Shown: positions 9,812 through 18,487 of the stretch, in pieces
Numbering within the stretch: the first letter of the stretch is position 1
Layout: each line of letters starts with the position of its first letter
Assembly: GCF_001590905.1 (NCBI RefSeq)
Contig: NZ_BCTT01000003.1
Coordinates: 186,001 to 250,000 of the forward strand
Length of the DNA stretch: 64,000 nucleotides
DNA from: Serratia grimesii NBRC 13537
GTDB lineage: Bacteria; Pseudomonadota; Gammaproteobacteria; Enterobacterales; Enterobacteriaceae
Direction: 5' to 3'
The notes under the pieces: model-generated
What the model was told of the DNA's origin: nothing
Database searches by the model: none
The model's input: the letters and a program-made list of their open reading frames with translations, nothing else
Position numbers and translations under genes: made by a program

Positions 9812-10483
9812 TCAGTTCACCAAACGGCCGTGCGCCATCGCCACCGAGCGATCGCACATGTGGTCAATCACGTCGGCATCGTGGCTGACCAGGATCATCG
9901 TCAGGTCACCTGCCCGTTTTAGCTCATTGAGCAGGTTGAGGATCTCCGCCTGCACCGACATATCCAGTGCCGAGGTTGGCTCATCCAGTAACAATAGCTT
10001 GGGTTTTAGCAGCAGCGCACGCACTATCGCCACCCGTTGGCGCTGACCACCGGAAAGCTGATGCGGATAACGATCTAACAACCGGGGGTCCAACCCTACC
10101 TGACGAAAACCGGCGCTGATTTTCCTTTCGATGTCACTCTCTTTCAGCAATTTCAGCGGCTCCGCTAATGTGCGCAGCAGCCGGTGCTTGGGGTGTAGCG
10201 AGGCGTAGGGATCCTGAAAGACCATTTGCACCTCACGCCGCAGCGTGCCGGTAAAAGGCCGTCCCGGCTGTAGGTCATGCCCCAACAGCTGGAACCCCCC
10301 GCTCCAATTTTCATTCAACCCAGCCAGCACCCACAACAGCGACGACTTCCCACAGCCGGAAGGGCCAACGAGGCCGAAACACTCACCCTGCTCAATATGC
10401 AGGCTGACTTCATGTACCACGGTGCGCAATTCATAGCCCTGCCGGTGGCTGACACTGAGGTTATCCAAAGTAATCAAGCTCAT
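9812..10483 (-). CDS. ABC transporter ATP-binding protein, DppF/OppF-like
   Basis: 223-residue nucleotide-binding subunit of the peptide-type importer. It shows Walker A GPSGCGKSS (about 39-47), the ABC signature LSGGQRQRV, Walker B LLLLDEPTSALD and the switch His in LVSHD. It lacks the C-terminal oligopeptide/dipeptide extension typical of full-length DppF, hence the shorter length. Its start overlaps the upstream ATPase stop (ATGA), indicating coupled translation. Confidence 0.9.
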   Translation of the reverse strand: MSLITLDNLSVSHRQGYELRTVVHEVSLHIEQGECFGLVGPSGCGKSSLLWVLAGLNENWSGGFQLLGHDLQPGRPFTGTLRREVQMVFQDPYASLHPKHRLLRTLAEPLKLLKESDIERKISAGFRQVGLDPRLLDRYPHQLSGGQRQRVAIVRALLLKPKLLLLDEPTSALDMSVQAEILNLLNELKRAGDLTMILVSHDADVIDHMCDRSVAMAHGRLVN

Positions 10484-11316
10484 TTCAGTGACTCCAGCAA
10501 CGCGCGATCCAATACGGGCAACTGTTTACCGTGCGTTTCCCGACTTGGCCGACACGACCACAGTGTGCGGGTATAAGGGTGAGTGGCTGTTGCCAGGCGA
10601 TCAGCAGGTAATTGATCCAGCAGTTCACCCTTGTACATCACCAGCACCCGCTCGCAGTAGTGCGCAACCTGCTGTAAATCATGGCTGATCAAAATCAGGC
10701 CCATATTGCGTTGCTCGACCAGATTCTCGATCAGTTGCAGTACCTGATCGCGCATCTGGTGATCAAGCGCCGACGTTGGTTCGTCGGCAATCAGTAACTG
10801 CGGATCGTTAATCAGCGCAATCGCCAGCATCACACGTTGCCCCATACCACCGGACAACTGATGTGGGTAGCGTTGGCGTAGCGCGACCGGATCGGGCAAC
10901 CCCACCGCCGCCAGCATATCCAGCACTTTCTCCCGCCGTTCGGCACGGCCCAGGCGGGTATGCAGTAACAGTGGCTCTTCCACCTGACGACCAATTTGTT
11001 GAGTCGGGTTTAGCGCATGTTTGGGATCCTGCATCACCATTGCCACTTTGTTACCACGCAGACGGTTCCACTGACGTTCATTCAGCCGCGTCAGATCCTC
11101 TCCCCCTAACGTCAAACGCTGCGCCTGCAATTGTAACGGCGGTGGCAAAAGCCCCATCAAGGCGCGCGCGGTCAAAGATTTGCCCGAACCAGATTCTCCC
11201 ACCAGCGCCAACCGTTCCTGTCCCATGCTGAAAGAAATACCTTTGACCAGTGGCTGCGCCCCTGGCAGTGCCACCGACAGCTGTTCAACGATCAATAAAT
11301 TGTTATCAATGCCCAT
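10480..11316 (-). CDS. ABC transporter ATP-binding protein, DppD/OppD-like
   Basis: 278-residue nucleotide-binding subunit that pairs with the downstream ATPase. It shows Walker A GESGSGKS, signature LSGGMGQRV, Walker B LLIADEPTSALD and H-loop ISHD, followed by a short C-terminal extension with TATHPYTRTLW, typical of the OppD/DppD group. I take the start at MGIDNN (11316), which overlaps the end of the permease gene by 11 bases. The longer reading frame upstream of it is just permease sequence in another frame. Confidence 0.9.
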   Translation of the reverse strand: MGIDNNLLIVEQLSVALPGAQPLVKGISFSMGQERLALVGESGSGKSLTARALMGLLPPPLQLQAQRLTLGGEDLTRLNERQWNRLRGNKVAMVMQDPKHALNPTQQIGRQVEEPLLLHTRLGRAERREKVLDMLAAVGLPDPVALRQRYPHQLSGGMGQRVMLAIALINDPQLLIADEPTSALDHQMRDQVLQLIENLVEQRNMGLILISHDLQQVAHYCERVLVMYKGELLDQLPADRLATATHPYTRTLWSCRPSRETHGKQLPVLDRALLESLK

Positions 11317-12175
11317 GTCGAGGATCCATTTTATCGCGCAGGCCATCGCCCAACAGGTTAAAGGCCAGACTGGCAAACAGGATTGCCCCACCCGGTGCAG
11401 CGGCAACCCACCACTGATCAAAAATCACTTTACTGCCTTCAGCCACCATCGATCCCCATTCCGCGGTTGGCGGTGCCACACCCATACCGAGAAACCCCAA
11501 ACCGGCGGCAGACAAGATAATCCCACCCAAGCTCAACGCAGCACGAACCACCGCACTCGGCAGACACAGCGGCAAGATATGGCCGGCCATCAGCCGCAAA
11601 CCGCCAATGCCTTGCATACGTGCAGCCGCCAGATAATCACTGCGGCGCAGCGCGAGTGTTTCCGCCCGTGCCTGTCGGGCAAAAGAAGGCCAACTGGTCA
11701 ATGCCAGAGCCAGTGCGCCATTCATCAACCCTGGACCGAGTACCGCAACAAACGCCAATGCGATTACCAGGCTTGGCAACGACAGAAAAATATCGGTCAC
11801 GCGCATCAAAATACGCTCAACCCAGCCACCGAGGTAACCGGCGCTGATGCCCACCAATAACCCAATCGGGATGGTCAACAACAGGATCAATGACACCAGA
11901 ATTAGTGTTGGCCGCGCGCCATAAATGACCCGTGACAACAGATCACGCCCAAAACCGTCAGTACCCAGCCAATGACCGGAAGACGGCGGCAATAAACGCA
12001 TCTCTATATGCTGTAGATTGGGGTCAAAGGGGGCTAGCCACGGAGCCAGCAATGCGGTGAGGATCAAGATCGCCACCAGCGTGGCACCCAACGTCAGCGC
12101 GGTCATTTTGCCACGCGAGCGATAACCGGTTGCCGGCTCGTTCTGGGGTTCATGTTCAGAAAGGTATTGGCTCAT
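11306..12175 (-). CDS. ABC transporter permease, DppC/OppC-like
   Basis: 289-residue inner-membrane permease with an N-terminal membrane anchor, the DppC N-terminal region (LGTDGFGRDLLSRVIYGARPTL) and five further hydrophobic segments. The cytoplasmic coupling (EAA) loop is around RRSDYLAAARMQGIGGLR. It is translationally coupled to the preceding permease (ATGA overlap) and to the following ATPase (11-base overlap). Confidence 0.91.
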   Translation of the reverse strand: MSQYLSEHEPQNEPATGYRSRGKMTALTLGATLVAILILTALLAPWLAPFDPNLQHIEMRLLPPSSGHWLGTDGFGRDLLSRVIYGARPTLILVSLILLLTIPIGLLVGISAGYLGGWVERILMRVTDIFLSLPSLVIALAFVAVLGPGLMNGALALALTSWPSFARQARAETLALRRSDYLAAARMQGIGGLRLMAGHILPLCLPSAVVRAALSLGGIILSAAGLGFLGMGVAPPTAEWGSMVAEGSKVIFDQWWVAAAPGGAILFASLAFNLLGDGLRDKMDPRHGH

Positions 12176-13224
12176 CGGGTTCGCGGGTCCACTAAATAGG
12201 TCAGCGCGTCAGCCAGCGCGTTAAGCACCACGAAACAGGTGCCAATCAACAATGTTGCGCCAAGAATTGCCGGCGTATCTGCGGCAAACAGTGCCGTGGT
12301 CAGATAACGCCCAACCCCCGGCCAGGCAAACACCGTTTCGGTCAGCACGGCACCTTCCAGCAAACTGGCATAGGACAGTGACAATACCGTAATCAGTGTG
12401 CCGAGCACGTTGGGAAAAACATGGCGCAGCAAAATCCGCGTGCGGCTGGCGCCTTTGGAGCGGGCCAGAGTCACGTATTCTTTATTACACTCTTCCAGCA
12501 TGGCTGCACGCAGCAAGCGTGTAATACCCGCCATCGACAGCAATGCCAGTGCGACCACCGGCAACCACAGGTGACTGATGGCGTTATAGAACATCTCACG
12601 ATCGCCAGACAACCAACTGTCAATCAGGATAAACCCGCTGCGCGGCTCCATGCTGTACAGATAGATATCGTCCAGGCGGCCCGGCCCTGCCGACCAATGC
12701 AGCGTGGCGTAAAATAACAACAATCCCAGCAGGCTAAGCCAGAAAATAGGTACTGAATAACCGATCAACGACAACAGACGTGCCACGTTATCCAGCCAGC
12801 CACCCGGTTTAATCACGGCGAGAAACGCCAACGTAATGCCGCCAACCGCACCGAGGATAATGGCGCAAGTTGCCAGTTCCACCGTCGCTGGGAAGGTACG
12901 CAGCAAATCGCTCAGCACAGGTTGCGAAGTAATGCGTGAGATCCCCATATCCCCGTGTGCCAGATGAACCAGATAACGCCAGAATTGCACCGGCAGAGGT
13001 TGATCCAACCCCAGATCGTGGCGTACCTGTGCATAAGTGGCTTCGCTGGCGTGATCACCGGCGATCTGCAACGTGGGATCAATTGGCGCCAAATGCGAAA
13101 GCATAAAGGTGAATAACAGCAGGCCAAGCAGTGTTAGCGCCAATGACAGCAAGCCGGTGAACAGCCCGCGGCCCCAGCGCCAACTACGCCGGGCGAACCC
13201 GGCGGAAGAAATACGGCTTATCAT
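12172..13224 (-). CDS. ABC transporter permease, DppB/OppB-like
   Basis: 350-residue inner-membrane permease. The N-terminal half contains the DppB-type periplasmic region (LAPIDPTLQIAGDHASE..., LGLDQPLPVQFWRYL). The C-terminal half carries the BPD_transp_1 domain with the coupling loop EECNKEYVTLARSKGASR. Its start overlaps the stop of the first binding-protein gene (TAATG) and its stop overlaps the next permease, so the five genes from 14792 to 9812 form one tightly overlapping operon. Confidence 0.91.
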   Translation of the reverse strand: MISRISSAGFARRSWRWGRGLFTGLLSLALTLLGLLLFTFMLSHLAPIDPTLQIAGDHASEATYAQVRHDLGLDQPLPVQFWRYLVHLAHGDMGISRITSQPVLSDLLRTFPATVELATCAIILGAVGGITLAFLAVIKPGGWLDNVARLLSLIGYSVPIFWLSLLGLLLFYATLHWSAGPGRLDDIYLYSMEPRSGFILIDSWLSGDREMFYNAISHLWLPVVALALLSMAGITRLLRAAMLEECNKEYVTLARSKGASRTRILLRHVFPNVLGTLITVLSLSYASLLEGAVLTETVFAWPGVGRYLTTALFAADTPAILGATLLIGTCFVVLNALADALTYLVDPRTR

Positions 13225-14792
13225 TACTTACTGACCTTGCTGTAGAACACCATGTCAGGATTGATGCCCTGCTCGTAACCTTTGAGGTTGTCACGTACCG
13301 CAATCAGGCTACGTGCCTGTAAGCCAATCACAAACGGTGAACTTTGTTGAACGGCTTGCTGCAACTGTTGGTAATCCGCCACCCGTTTAGCGGTGTCATT
13401 TTCCGCCGTTGCCGCCAGCGTCAATTTGCTCAGCGCAGGAATTTGCCAGTTGGCACGCCAGGCCAAGGTTTTGCTACCGTCTTCCGGGTTATAGGCGAAA
13501 GCGGCGGCATTGGTGTTCGGATCAAAATAGTCCGGCCCCCAGGAGGTCAGCGTCGCATCGTAGTTCAGGGATTTAACCTTGGTAGAGACTTGCGCACTGA
13601 GACCCGGCACCAGATCCACCTTCACGCCACCCTGCGCGAAGCTGGCCTGCAATGCCTGAGCAATATCCAGATACGGCGGCTGATTGTTGACCTCCAGCTT
13701 AAAGCTGACGTTTTTCAGACCGGCCTTAGCCAGAATCTCTTTAGCCTTAGTCGGGTTAAAGCTGTAAGGCTGATCCTTCAGCGCCCCCAGATAACCCTCT
13801 GGCAGGAATGCTTGATGCGTCTGGAATTGGCCTTTCAGCAGGTCGTCGGCGATACCTTTATAGTCGAATAACCAGCGCGCCGCTTCCCAGAAGGCCGGGT
13901 TACCCAGCGCCGGTGACGCCTTGGCGTTGAACTGCAAGAAATAGAGCGATGCGTACGGGATAGCCAACGGTTTGACGCCCGGCTTACCTTTCAGTGCCGC
14001 CATCTGGTCAGCCCCCAGGTTACGCGCAATGTCCGCATCTCCCTGCTCAATCAACAAACGACGGGCGGCTGGATCCGGCACGTTTTTGATCAGGATGGTT
14101 TTCAGGTTTGGTGCGCCTTCAGGCGAGGTAGGATTGGCGTCAAGCACCACCACTTCATGCGGCACATAAGTACGGATTTTATATGGGCCACTGCCGGCAG
14201 AATGGCTGTTCAGCCACTGGTGTCCCAAATCATCACCCTGCTGATGCGCCAGCGCTTCTTTGGCATCGACAATCGAGGATACCGGAGCCGAAAGCAGGCT
14301 CAACACGAACGCCGGGCTGACGTTTTCGCTCCAACTGATTTTTACCCGTTGATCGTCCACCTTGCTCAGGTATTGGTCGACATTTTTAGCATTCCAGCCC
14401 AGTTGAGTCAGGATAAATGACGGCTCCAAATTCAGCTTCACCACCCGTGACAGCGAGAAGATCACGTCCTCCGGGCGTAACGGGTTACCGCTGGCAAATT
14501 TAGCATCCGGGCGCAGCGTAAACGTCAGGCTGCGGTTATCACTGCCCGCCTGCCATTCACTGGCCAGTGTCGGTTTAAGCGCGATCGGGTTTTGAGGATC
14601 CGATTGAATCAGGCGTTGATACAGACTGTTGAACGACTGCACCGTGGTTAATTCAAACCCTTGAGCCGGGTCAAAACTGACAACGTCATCGATTGACTGA
14701 GCAATCACCAGGGTATTGGCTGGGGTTGCTGCCTGCGCGCTGAAACTGGCCGCCACAGCCAAAAACACCAAAGAAAGAACGAACGCTTTCAT
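13224..14792 (-). CDS. Periplasmic substrate-binding protein, peptide-type (SBP_bac_5), first copy
   Basis: 522-residue periplasmic binding protein that heads the ABC operon. The signal peptide ends near SAQAA-TPAN. SBP_bac_5 blocks are clear (DPAQGFELTTVQSFNSLYQRL, PEDVIFSLSRVVK, GPYKIRTYVPHEVV, VNNQPPYLDIAQALQASF). GGAGAG lies six bases before the ATG at 14792; the TTG at 14795 is less likely. It is paralogous to the protein at 8101-9675. The ligand is not predictable from sequence. The cbl gene next door makes a sulfur-containing compound plausible. Confidence 0.9.
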   Translation of the reverse strand: MKAFVLSLVFLAVAASFSAQAATPANTLVIAQSIDDVVSFDPAQGFELTTVQSFNSLYQRLIQSDPQNPIALKPTLASEWQAGSDNRSLTFTLRPDAKFASGNPLRPEDVIFSLSRVVKLNLEPSFILTQLGWNAKNVDQYLSKVDDQRVKISWSENVSPAFVLSLLSAPVSSIVDAKEALAHQQGDDLGHQWLNSHSAGSGPYKIRTYVPHEVVVLDANPTSPEGAPNLKTILIKNVPDPAARRLLIEQGDADIARNLGADQMAALKGKPGVKPLAIPYASLYFLQFNAKASPALGNPAFWEAARWLFDYKGIADDLLKGQFQTHQAFLPEGYLGALKDQPYSFNPTKAKEILAKAGLKNVSFKLEVNNQPPYLDIAQALQASFAQGGVKVDLVPGLSAQVSTKVKSLNYDATLTSWGPDYFDPNTNAAAFAYNPEDGSKTLAWRANWQIPALSKLTLAATAENDTAKRVADYQQLQQAVQQSSPFVIGLQARSLIAVRDNLKGYEQGINPDMVFYSKVSK

Positions 14793-15263
14793 CAAAATCT
14801 CTCCAACCGGATGGAATTTATAGTAATTTCGCGAGTGTATGTGAGAGCCATCGGCAGGCGAAGGTACTTAAACAACTATAGATATTCTTTTTATGTCTAT
14901 AGCTGAGATTTTGATTATTAAGCAGGCGACACTCTGTTATCAGCACGCCATCAAGGAGCTAAACCAAGCCATATGTAACAGGTTTACGTGCCAATTCGTA
15001 GAAGAGAAAACAACATTTGAGGATGTGAAACAAAAAGACCTAACCTCCCCCCAAAACTCTCAACTCAACAGCAAAAAGAAACCGTGAACACGATTATTCG
15101 CCAATAAAGCCGCGGGCAACAAACACAGCCACAATCGCCGGAAGAAACTCTCCTGTGGAACAATTGGCACAATGAAAAAACAAACGCCGCAAGGTTAGAA
15201 AGCGGCATCCGCTCTGCCTTTCGCCGGACACAGTGTCTGGCCCGGCTTCCGTCATTTCCCTGA
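14793..15263. other. Intergenic region upstream of the ABC operon
   Basis: About 470 bases. It contains the operon promoter region and, near cbl, small hairpins at 15201-15213 (AGCGG/CCGCT) and 15224-15240 that may end cbl transcription, although no U-tract follows. A 64-residue ORF at 14893-15087 has no ribosome site and is not called. Confidence 0.45.
14832..14880 (-). promoter_or_regulatory. Candidate promoter and operator of the ABC operon
   Basis: The minus strand carries TATAGTTGTT (14871-14880) and a possible -10 in TACACTCG (14832-14839). Both blocks recur before the second binding protein with 10 bp less separation. A CTATAG at about 14897-14902 may be part of an extended operator. 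Regulation by Cbl is inferred from adjacency only. Confidence 0.4.
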
Positions 15264-16217
15264 TCAAATTTGGTAGTCGATCACCGCATCGAGCTGTGAA
15301 GAGAATACCTTGTCTTTAATTTCCGTCAGCGACAGCGTCGGGTTACATAGCTGGATAAATCGCCATGCATAGTTACGTTGTAACTGGCTGCGTTTTAACC
15401 CTAACCAAACGGTATTGGGTTCAAACAAGTGTTCGGCATTGAGGCTGACCAACCCGTGGTCACGCTCCTTCTCGTACGACATGTCTGCCAGCACGCCAAC
15501 TCCCAACCCCAGTTCAACATAGGTTTTGATCACGTCAGAATCCTGCGCGCTTAGGGCGATATCCGGCGTCAAACCAGCCGCCTTAAAGGCGCTGTCCAGC
15601 CGCGAACGACCGGTAATCCCCTGACGATAGGTGATCAGCGGTAAGGTGCTGAGCATTTCCAGCGTCACCTGGGGTTGGCGGGTCAATTCATGCCCTTCCG
15701 GCACCAAAATGGTGTGATGCCAGCGATAATAGGGAAACGCAGCCAAGGATTCGTCACTCATCAACCGCTCACTGGCAATACCAATATCGGCTTCGCCGGA
15801 AGCCAACATACCGACGATTTCTTCAGGACTGCCCTGATTCAGTACCACTCGCACCCGCGGATACAACGCGCGGAATTCTTTAATCACCCCAGGCAGGCTG
15901 TAGCGCGCCTGAGTATGAGTGGTAGCAATGTGTAACTGCCCAGCGTCGTTGCTGCTGAATACGTCCGCCAGACGGCGGATATTATTGGCGTCGTTCAGGA
16001 TGCGTTCCGCCACCACCAGCAGCTCTTTGCCCGGCTCGGTCATGCCTAATAAACGCTTGCCACGACGGATAAATATCTCAATGCCCAGTTCTTCTTCCAG
16101 CTCGCGAATATGACGACTAACCCCGGATTGCGAGGTAAATAACGTGTTGGCCACTTCGGTCAGGTTATAGTTGCAGCGCGCCGATTCCCGAATGATTTTT
16201 AATTGTTGAAAGTTCAT
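15264..16217 (-). CDS. cbl: CysB-family LysR regulator Cbl
   Basis: 317-residue LysR-type regulator. Its N-terminal helix-turn-helix (MNFQQLKIIRESARCNYNL..., LFTSQSGVSRHIRELEEEL) and its C-terminus (IDYQI) match E. coli Cbl closely (316 residues there). The co-inducer domain has the CysB-type TTHTQARYSLP and ITYRQGITGRSR stretches. Cbl activates sulfur-starvation genes such as tau and ssu and responds to adenosine phosphosulfate. The ATG at 16217 follows GGGGGAG. The neighbouring ABC operon on the same strand is a candidate target. CysB itself is less likely on length and C-terminus. Confidence 0.86.
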   Translation of the reverse strand: MNFQQLKIIRESARCNYNLTEVANTLFTSQSGVSRHIRELEEELGIEIFIRRGKRLLGMTEPGKELLVVAERILNDANNIRRLADVFSSNDAGQLHIATTHTQARYSLPGVIKEFRALYPRVRVVLNQGSPEEIVGMLASGEADIGIASERLMSDESLAAFPYYRWHHTILVPEGHELTRQPQVTLEMLSTLPLITYRQGITGRSRLDSAFKAAGLTPDIALSAQDSDVIKTYVELGLGVGVLADMSYEKERDHGLVSLNAEHLFEPNTVWLGLKRSQLQRNYAWRFIQLCNPTLSLTEIKDKVFSSQLDAVIDYQI

Positions 16218-16469
16218 CCACTCCCCCTGTCGATCACTATTGTTAATCACAGTGATACGGAATCTGATCTAAGGGGACAAATAAGAAATAACCTTTAGTT
16301 ATGCATTTTCATGCTAAGTACATTTTTCACCAGGGTGAAATCACTGTTTCATCACCAAAAAATCCATGAATGCATTTAAAATTATAGAGTTAAATATCCA
16401 CAATTAAAATATGGATTATATCACCATACAGAATAAAGTTATTAACTATAGGTATTAGATATATATAGC

Positions 16470-16500
16470 CTAAATAATTCAAGTAGCGTCGTGGTGGCAC
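16470..16500 (+). repeat. Enterobacterial intergenic repeat-like block, copy 1
   Basis: Begins CTAAATAATTCAAGTAGC and continues TCGTGGTGGC. It aligns with the reverse complement of 47779-47808 at roughly 80% by eye. The core TAATTCRAGTNGC resembles the dispersed palindromic units common in Serratia, Erwinia and Yersinia genomes. Confidence 0.4.
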
Positions 16501-16554
16501 TGGCGACGGATGGACTAAATAGCAACACAGCCAAGTATAAGGGGGATAAACGAA

Positions 16555-16580
16555 AAGAGGCTCAATATGTTGAGCCTCTT
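16555..16580 (-). terminator. chaC terminator
   Basis: Perfect 11-bp stem (AAGAGGCTCAA / TTGAGCCTCTT) with a four-base loop, followed on the minus strand by TTTT. It lies directly after chaC. Confidence 0.85.
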
Positions 16581-16597
16581 GATATGCAGAATGCCTG

Positions 16598-17293
16598 TCA
16601 AGCCGTTGCTTCGCCCCCGATAGGGCCAGAGGTATTCTGTTGCAGCCACTGCTGCACATAACTAACCAAATCACCGATGCAATCGTCCTTCATGCCGTGG
16701 TTTTTTAGCTCGTTATCCAGCGCGAACAGATACTGGGCATTGGTGCCTAATGGCCCGCTGGCGCTGGCGATCAACGGGGCGATCACCTGGTGGCTGGTAT
16801 CTTCTTCAAACAGGGGATGCTGTGAGTTCATCACAAACACCAACGCGGTGACGACTTCACCCTCGGCAAGTCGAAGATCACACCAGGTAGGCAAATAACA
16901 GTTGGTCACCATTTCGCGCTTCCACAGCAGTTCCAGCTCTTCGCGCAGCTTGCTTTCGGGCAGGCGGAACGCCAGACCGGTGGTATTGCCGCCCTCTTTC
17001 AGCGCCAACATACGGCCAGGCTGATGCAACGTACCGCGCCCGGCGGTCAACCGTAAACAGAAGGCGCGATGCCAGCCTTGCAGCGTGGCCGGTCGCACCT
17101 CTTCAGATTCAAATACCGGATTCCACATCAGTGAACCGTAGCCGAAGACCCACACAGGGCTGTTATCTGGCCGACGGGATAAAGTACAATCCAGTGAGGC
17201 CGCACGCTGCTCTGATGTCAGTAACAGCGACTCCTCAATGGTGCCGAATGCTGTTTTGCAATCCGCATTTTGCAGAAAATCTCGCGTTAACAC
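16598..17293 (-). CDS. chaC: Glutathione-specific gamma-glutamylcyclotransferase ChaC
   Basis: 231-residue cytosolic enzyme that splits glutathione into 5-oxoproline and Cys-Gly. The family motif VFGYGSLMWNP (substrate-binding YGSL) and LTAGRGTLHQPGRMLAL are present. I place the start at a GTG (17293) with GGGAGG eight bases upstream. This gives VLTRDFLQNADCKTAF, which aligns with the E. coli N-terminus, and exactly the E. coli length of 231. In E. coli chaC follows chaA and chaB; here chaB is absent and a siderophore-interacting protein gene lies between chaC and chaA. The adjacency to cbl suggests a possible sulfur-scavenging link (inference). Confidence 0.92.
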   Translation of the reverse strand: MLTRDFLQNADCKTAFGTIEESLLLTSEQRAASLDCTLSRRPDNSPVWVFGYGSLMWNPVFESEEVRPATLQGWHRAFCLRLTAGRGTLHQPGRMLALKEGGNTTGLAFRLPESKLREELELLWKREMVTNCYLPTWCDLRLAEGEVVTALVFVMNSQHPLFEEDTSHQVIAPLIASASGPLGTNAQYLFALDNELKNHGMKDDCIGDLVSYVQQWLQQNTSGPIGGEATA

Positions 17294-17668
17294 CTTAACA
17301 ACCTCCCGGGAATAGGATTGCTCATACTCCCTAGCCACTGTTCAATCTTAATTATTGTGTGCGGAATTTTATTAATTAATTAAACCTTTCCACGTTAATA
17401 AAGACCTTATTCTTTTCTCGGTAAGCAATCAAGTTTCAAACGATGTTTAAAGTGAAAAAGTATTTGTACTCACGAGCAATAATATCGAAAGTTAAAATAC
17501 TAAATCTAAGCATGTCGAGATTTCTCTTTCTCTCATTCGTTAAACGCCTGGAAAGCCGATCGCTATCCAGTCACCGAATTGGATGACCAGGCCGCTTCAA
17601 ACAGCAAACAATTCTCATTATCAAATGGCATGGTATACTCACCGCCAAACGAACATAAGGAGAACCCC
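17294..17668. other. chaC-siderophore-interacting protein intergenic region
   Basis: About 375 bases between divergent genes. It is AT-rich near chaC. Towards the right end it carries a Fur-like box and a TATACT -10 for the plus-strand gene. Nothing else is recognised. Confidence 0.45.
17607..17639 (+). promoter_or_regulatory. Fur-like box and -10 of the siderophore-interacting protein gene
   Basis: AATTCTCATTATC within 17607-17626 matches much of the Fur core GATAATCATTATC. TATACT at 17634-17639 is a good -10 about 30 bases before the GTG start. Iron repression is therefore likely. Confidence 0.55.
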
Positions 17669-18487
17669 GTGACTACCGAAGCCCCACGCTCACGCGCGCC
17701 CTACCTGATTGCAGTCAGTGCCATTCGCGATATTACCCCACACCTGCGTCGTATCACTTTTACTGCGCCCGACTTGTGCTATTACCCGGCTAACGCTGCT
17801 GCCGCACACATTAAGGTTTTCCTGCCGCTTGATGGCCAGATGCAACCGGACCTGCCAACACTGACCGAAAATGGCCCACGTTGGGCAGCGGATGCAGTAC
17901 GTCCGATAGTTCGTACCTATTCCATCCGTTCGGTACGTCCGGAACAGGCAGAAATCGACATTGAGTTCGCCATACACGATCACAGCGGCCCGGCAGTTAA
18001 CTTTGCCCGTGAAGCTAAAACCGGCGATAAAATTGGTATCAGTAATCCCGGTGGCCCTAAACCGATGCTGCCACAGGCCGATTTCTACTGCCTGGCTGGC
18101 GATCCTTCTTCATTACCTGCACTGGCGGCATTGTTGGAGCGCTTACCGGCACACAGCGAAGGTCATGCTTTTATCCGTGTTGATACCCCCGCCGACGTGA
18201 TCGACCTGAAAAAGCCTGCGGGCTTTGAGCTGAGCTGGATTATCGGTGGCACCGAGAAAACCGCCGAATTAGTCACGCAGTTTTGCGCCTTACCGTTGCC
18301 ACAAGCCGACACTCAATACTGGCTCGCGGGTGAAGACCGCTTGGTGGTCGAACTGCGCCGTTACCTGCGCCGTGAGCGCCAATGTGATCGTAATCAGCTT
18401 TATGCCGTACCTTACTGGCGTGAAGGGCTAAATGAAGAGGGTTATCATAATAAACGGCATGAAATTATGGATAATATTGACGACTGA
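17669..18487 (+). CDS. Siderophore-interacting protein (FAD-binding ferric reductase, ViuB/YqjH-like)
   Basis: 272-residue cytosolic flavoprotein expected to release iron from imported ferric siderophores by reduction. It has the FAD-binding motif RTYSIR within a ferredoxin-reductase-like beta barrel (about residues 10-125), then the SIP C-terminal domain with YWLAGED and LRRYLRRE. Start is the GTG at 17669, preceded by AAGGAG; the longer frame upstream covers the Fur-like promoter and cannot all be coding. A strong terminator follows. It sits between chaC and chaA, where E. coli has chaB. Confidence 0.88.
   Translation: MTTEAPRSRAPYLIAVSAIRDITPHLRRITFTAPDLCYYPANAAAAHIKVFLPLDGQMQPDLPTLTENGPRWAADAVRPIVRTYSIRSVRPEQAEIDIEFAIHDHSGPAVNFAREAKTGDKIGISNPGGPKPMLPQADFYCLAGDPSSLPALAALLERLPAHSEGHAFIRVDTPADVIDLKKPAGFELSWIIGGTEKTAELVTQFCALPLPQADTQYWLAGEDRLVVELRRYLRRERQCDRNQLYAVPYWREGLNEEGYHNKRHEIMDNIDD

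Larger units (their letters stand above)
16218..16597. other. cbl-chaC intergenic region
   Basis: About 380 AT-rich bases. It contains the cbl promoter region, the chaC terminator at its right end and a repeat-like block at 16470-16500 (see the repeat entry). No gene is seen. Confidence 0.5.

Noticed and set aside
11180-11860. 226-codon open frame opposite the ABC permease
   Set aside because: Shadow frame with low-complexity, unstructured composition.
14893-15087. 64-residue ORF upstream of the ABC operon
   Set aside because: No Shine-Dalgarno and it overlaps the operator-like sequence; no recognisable product.
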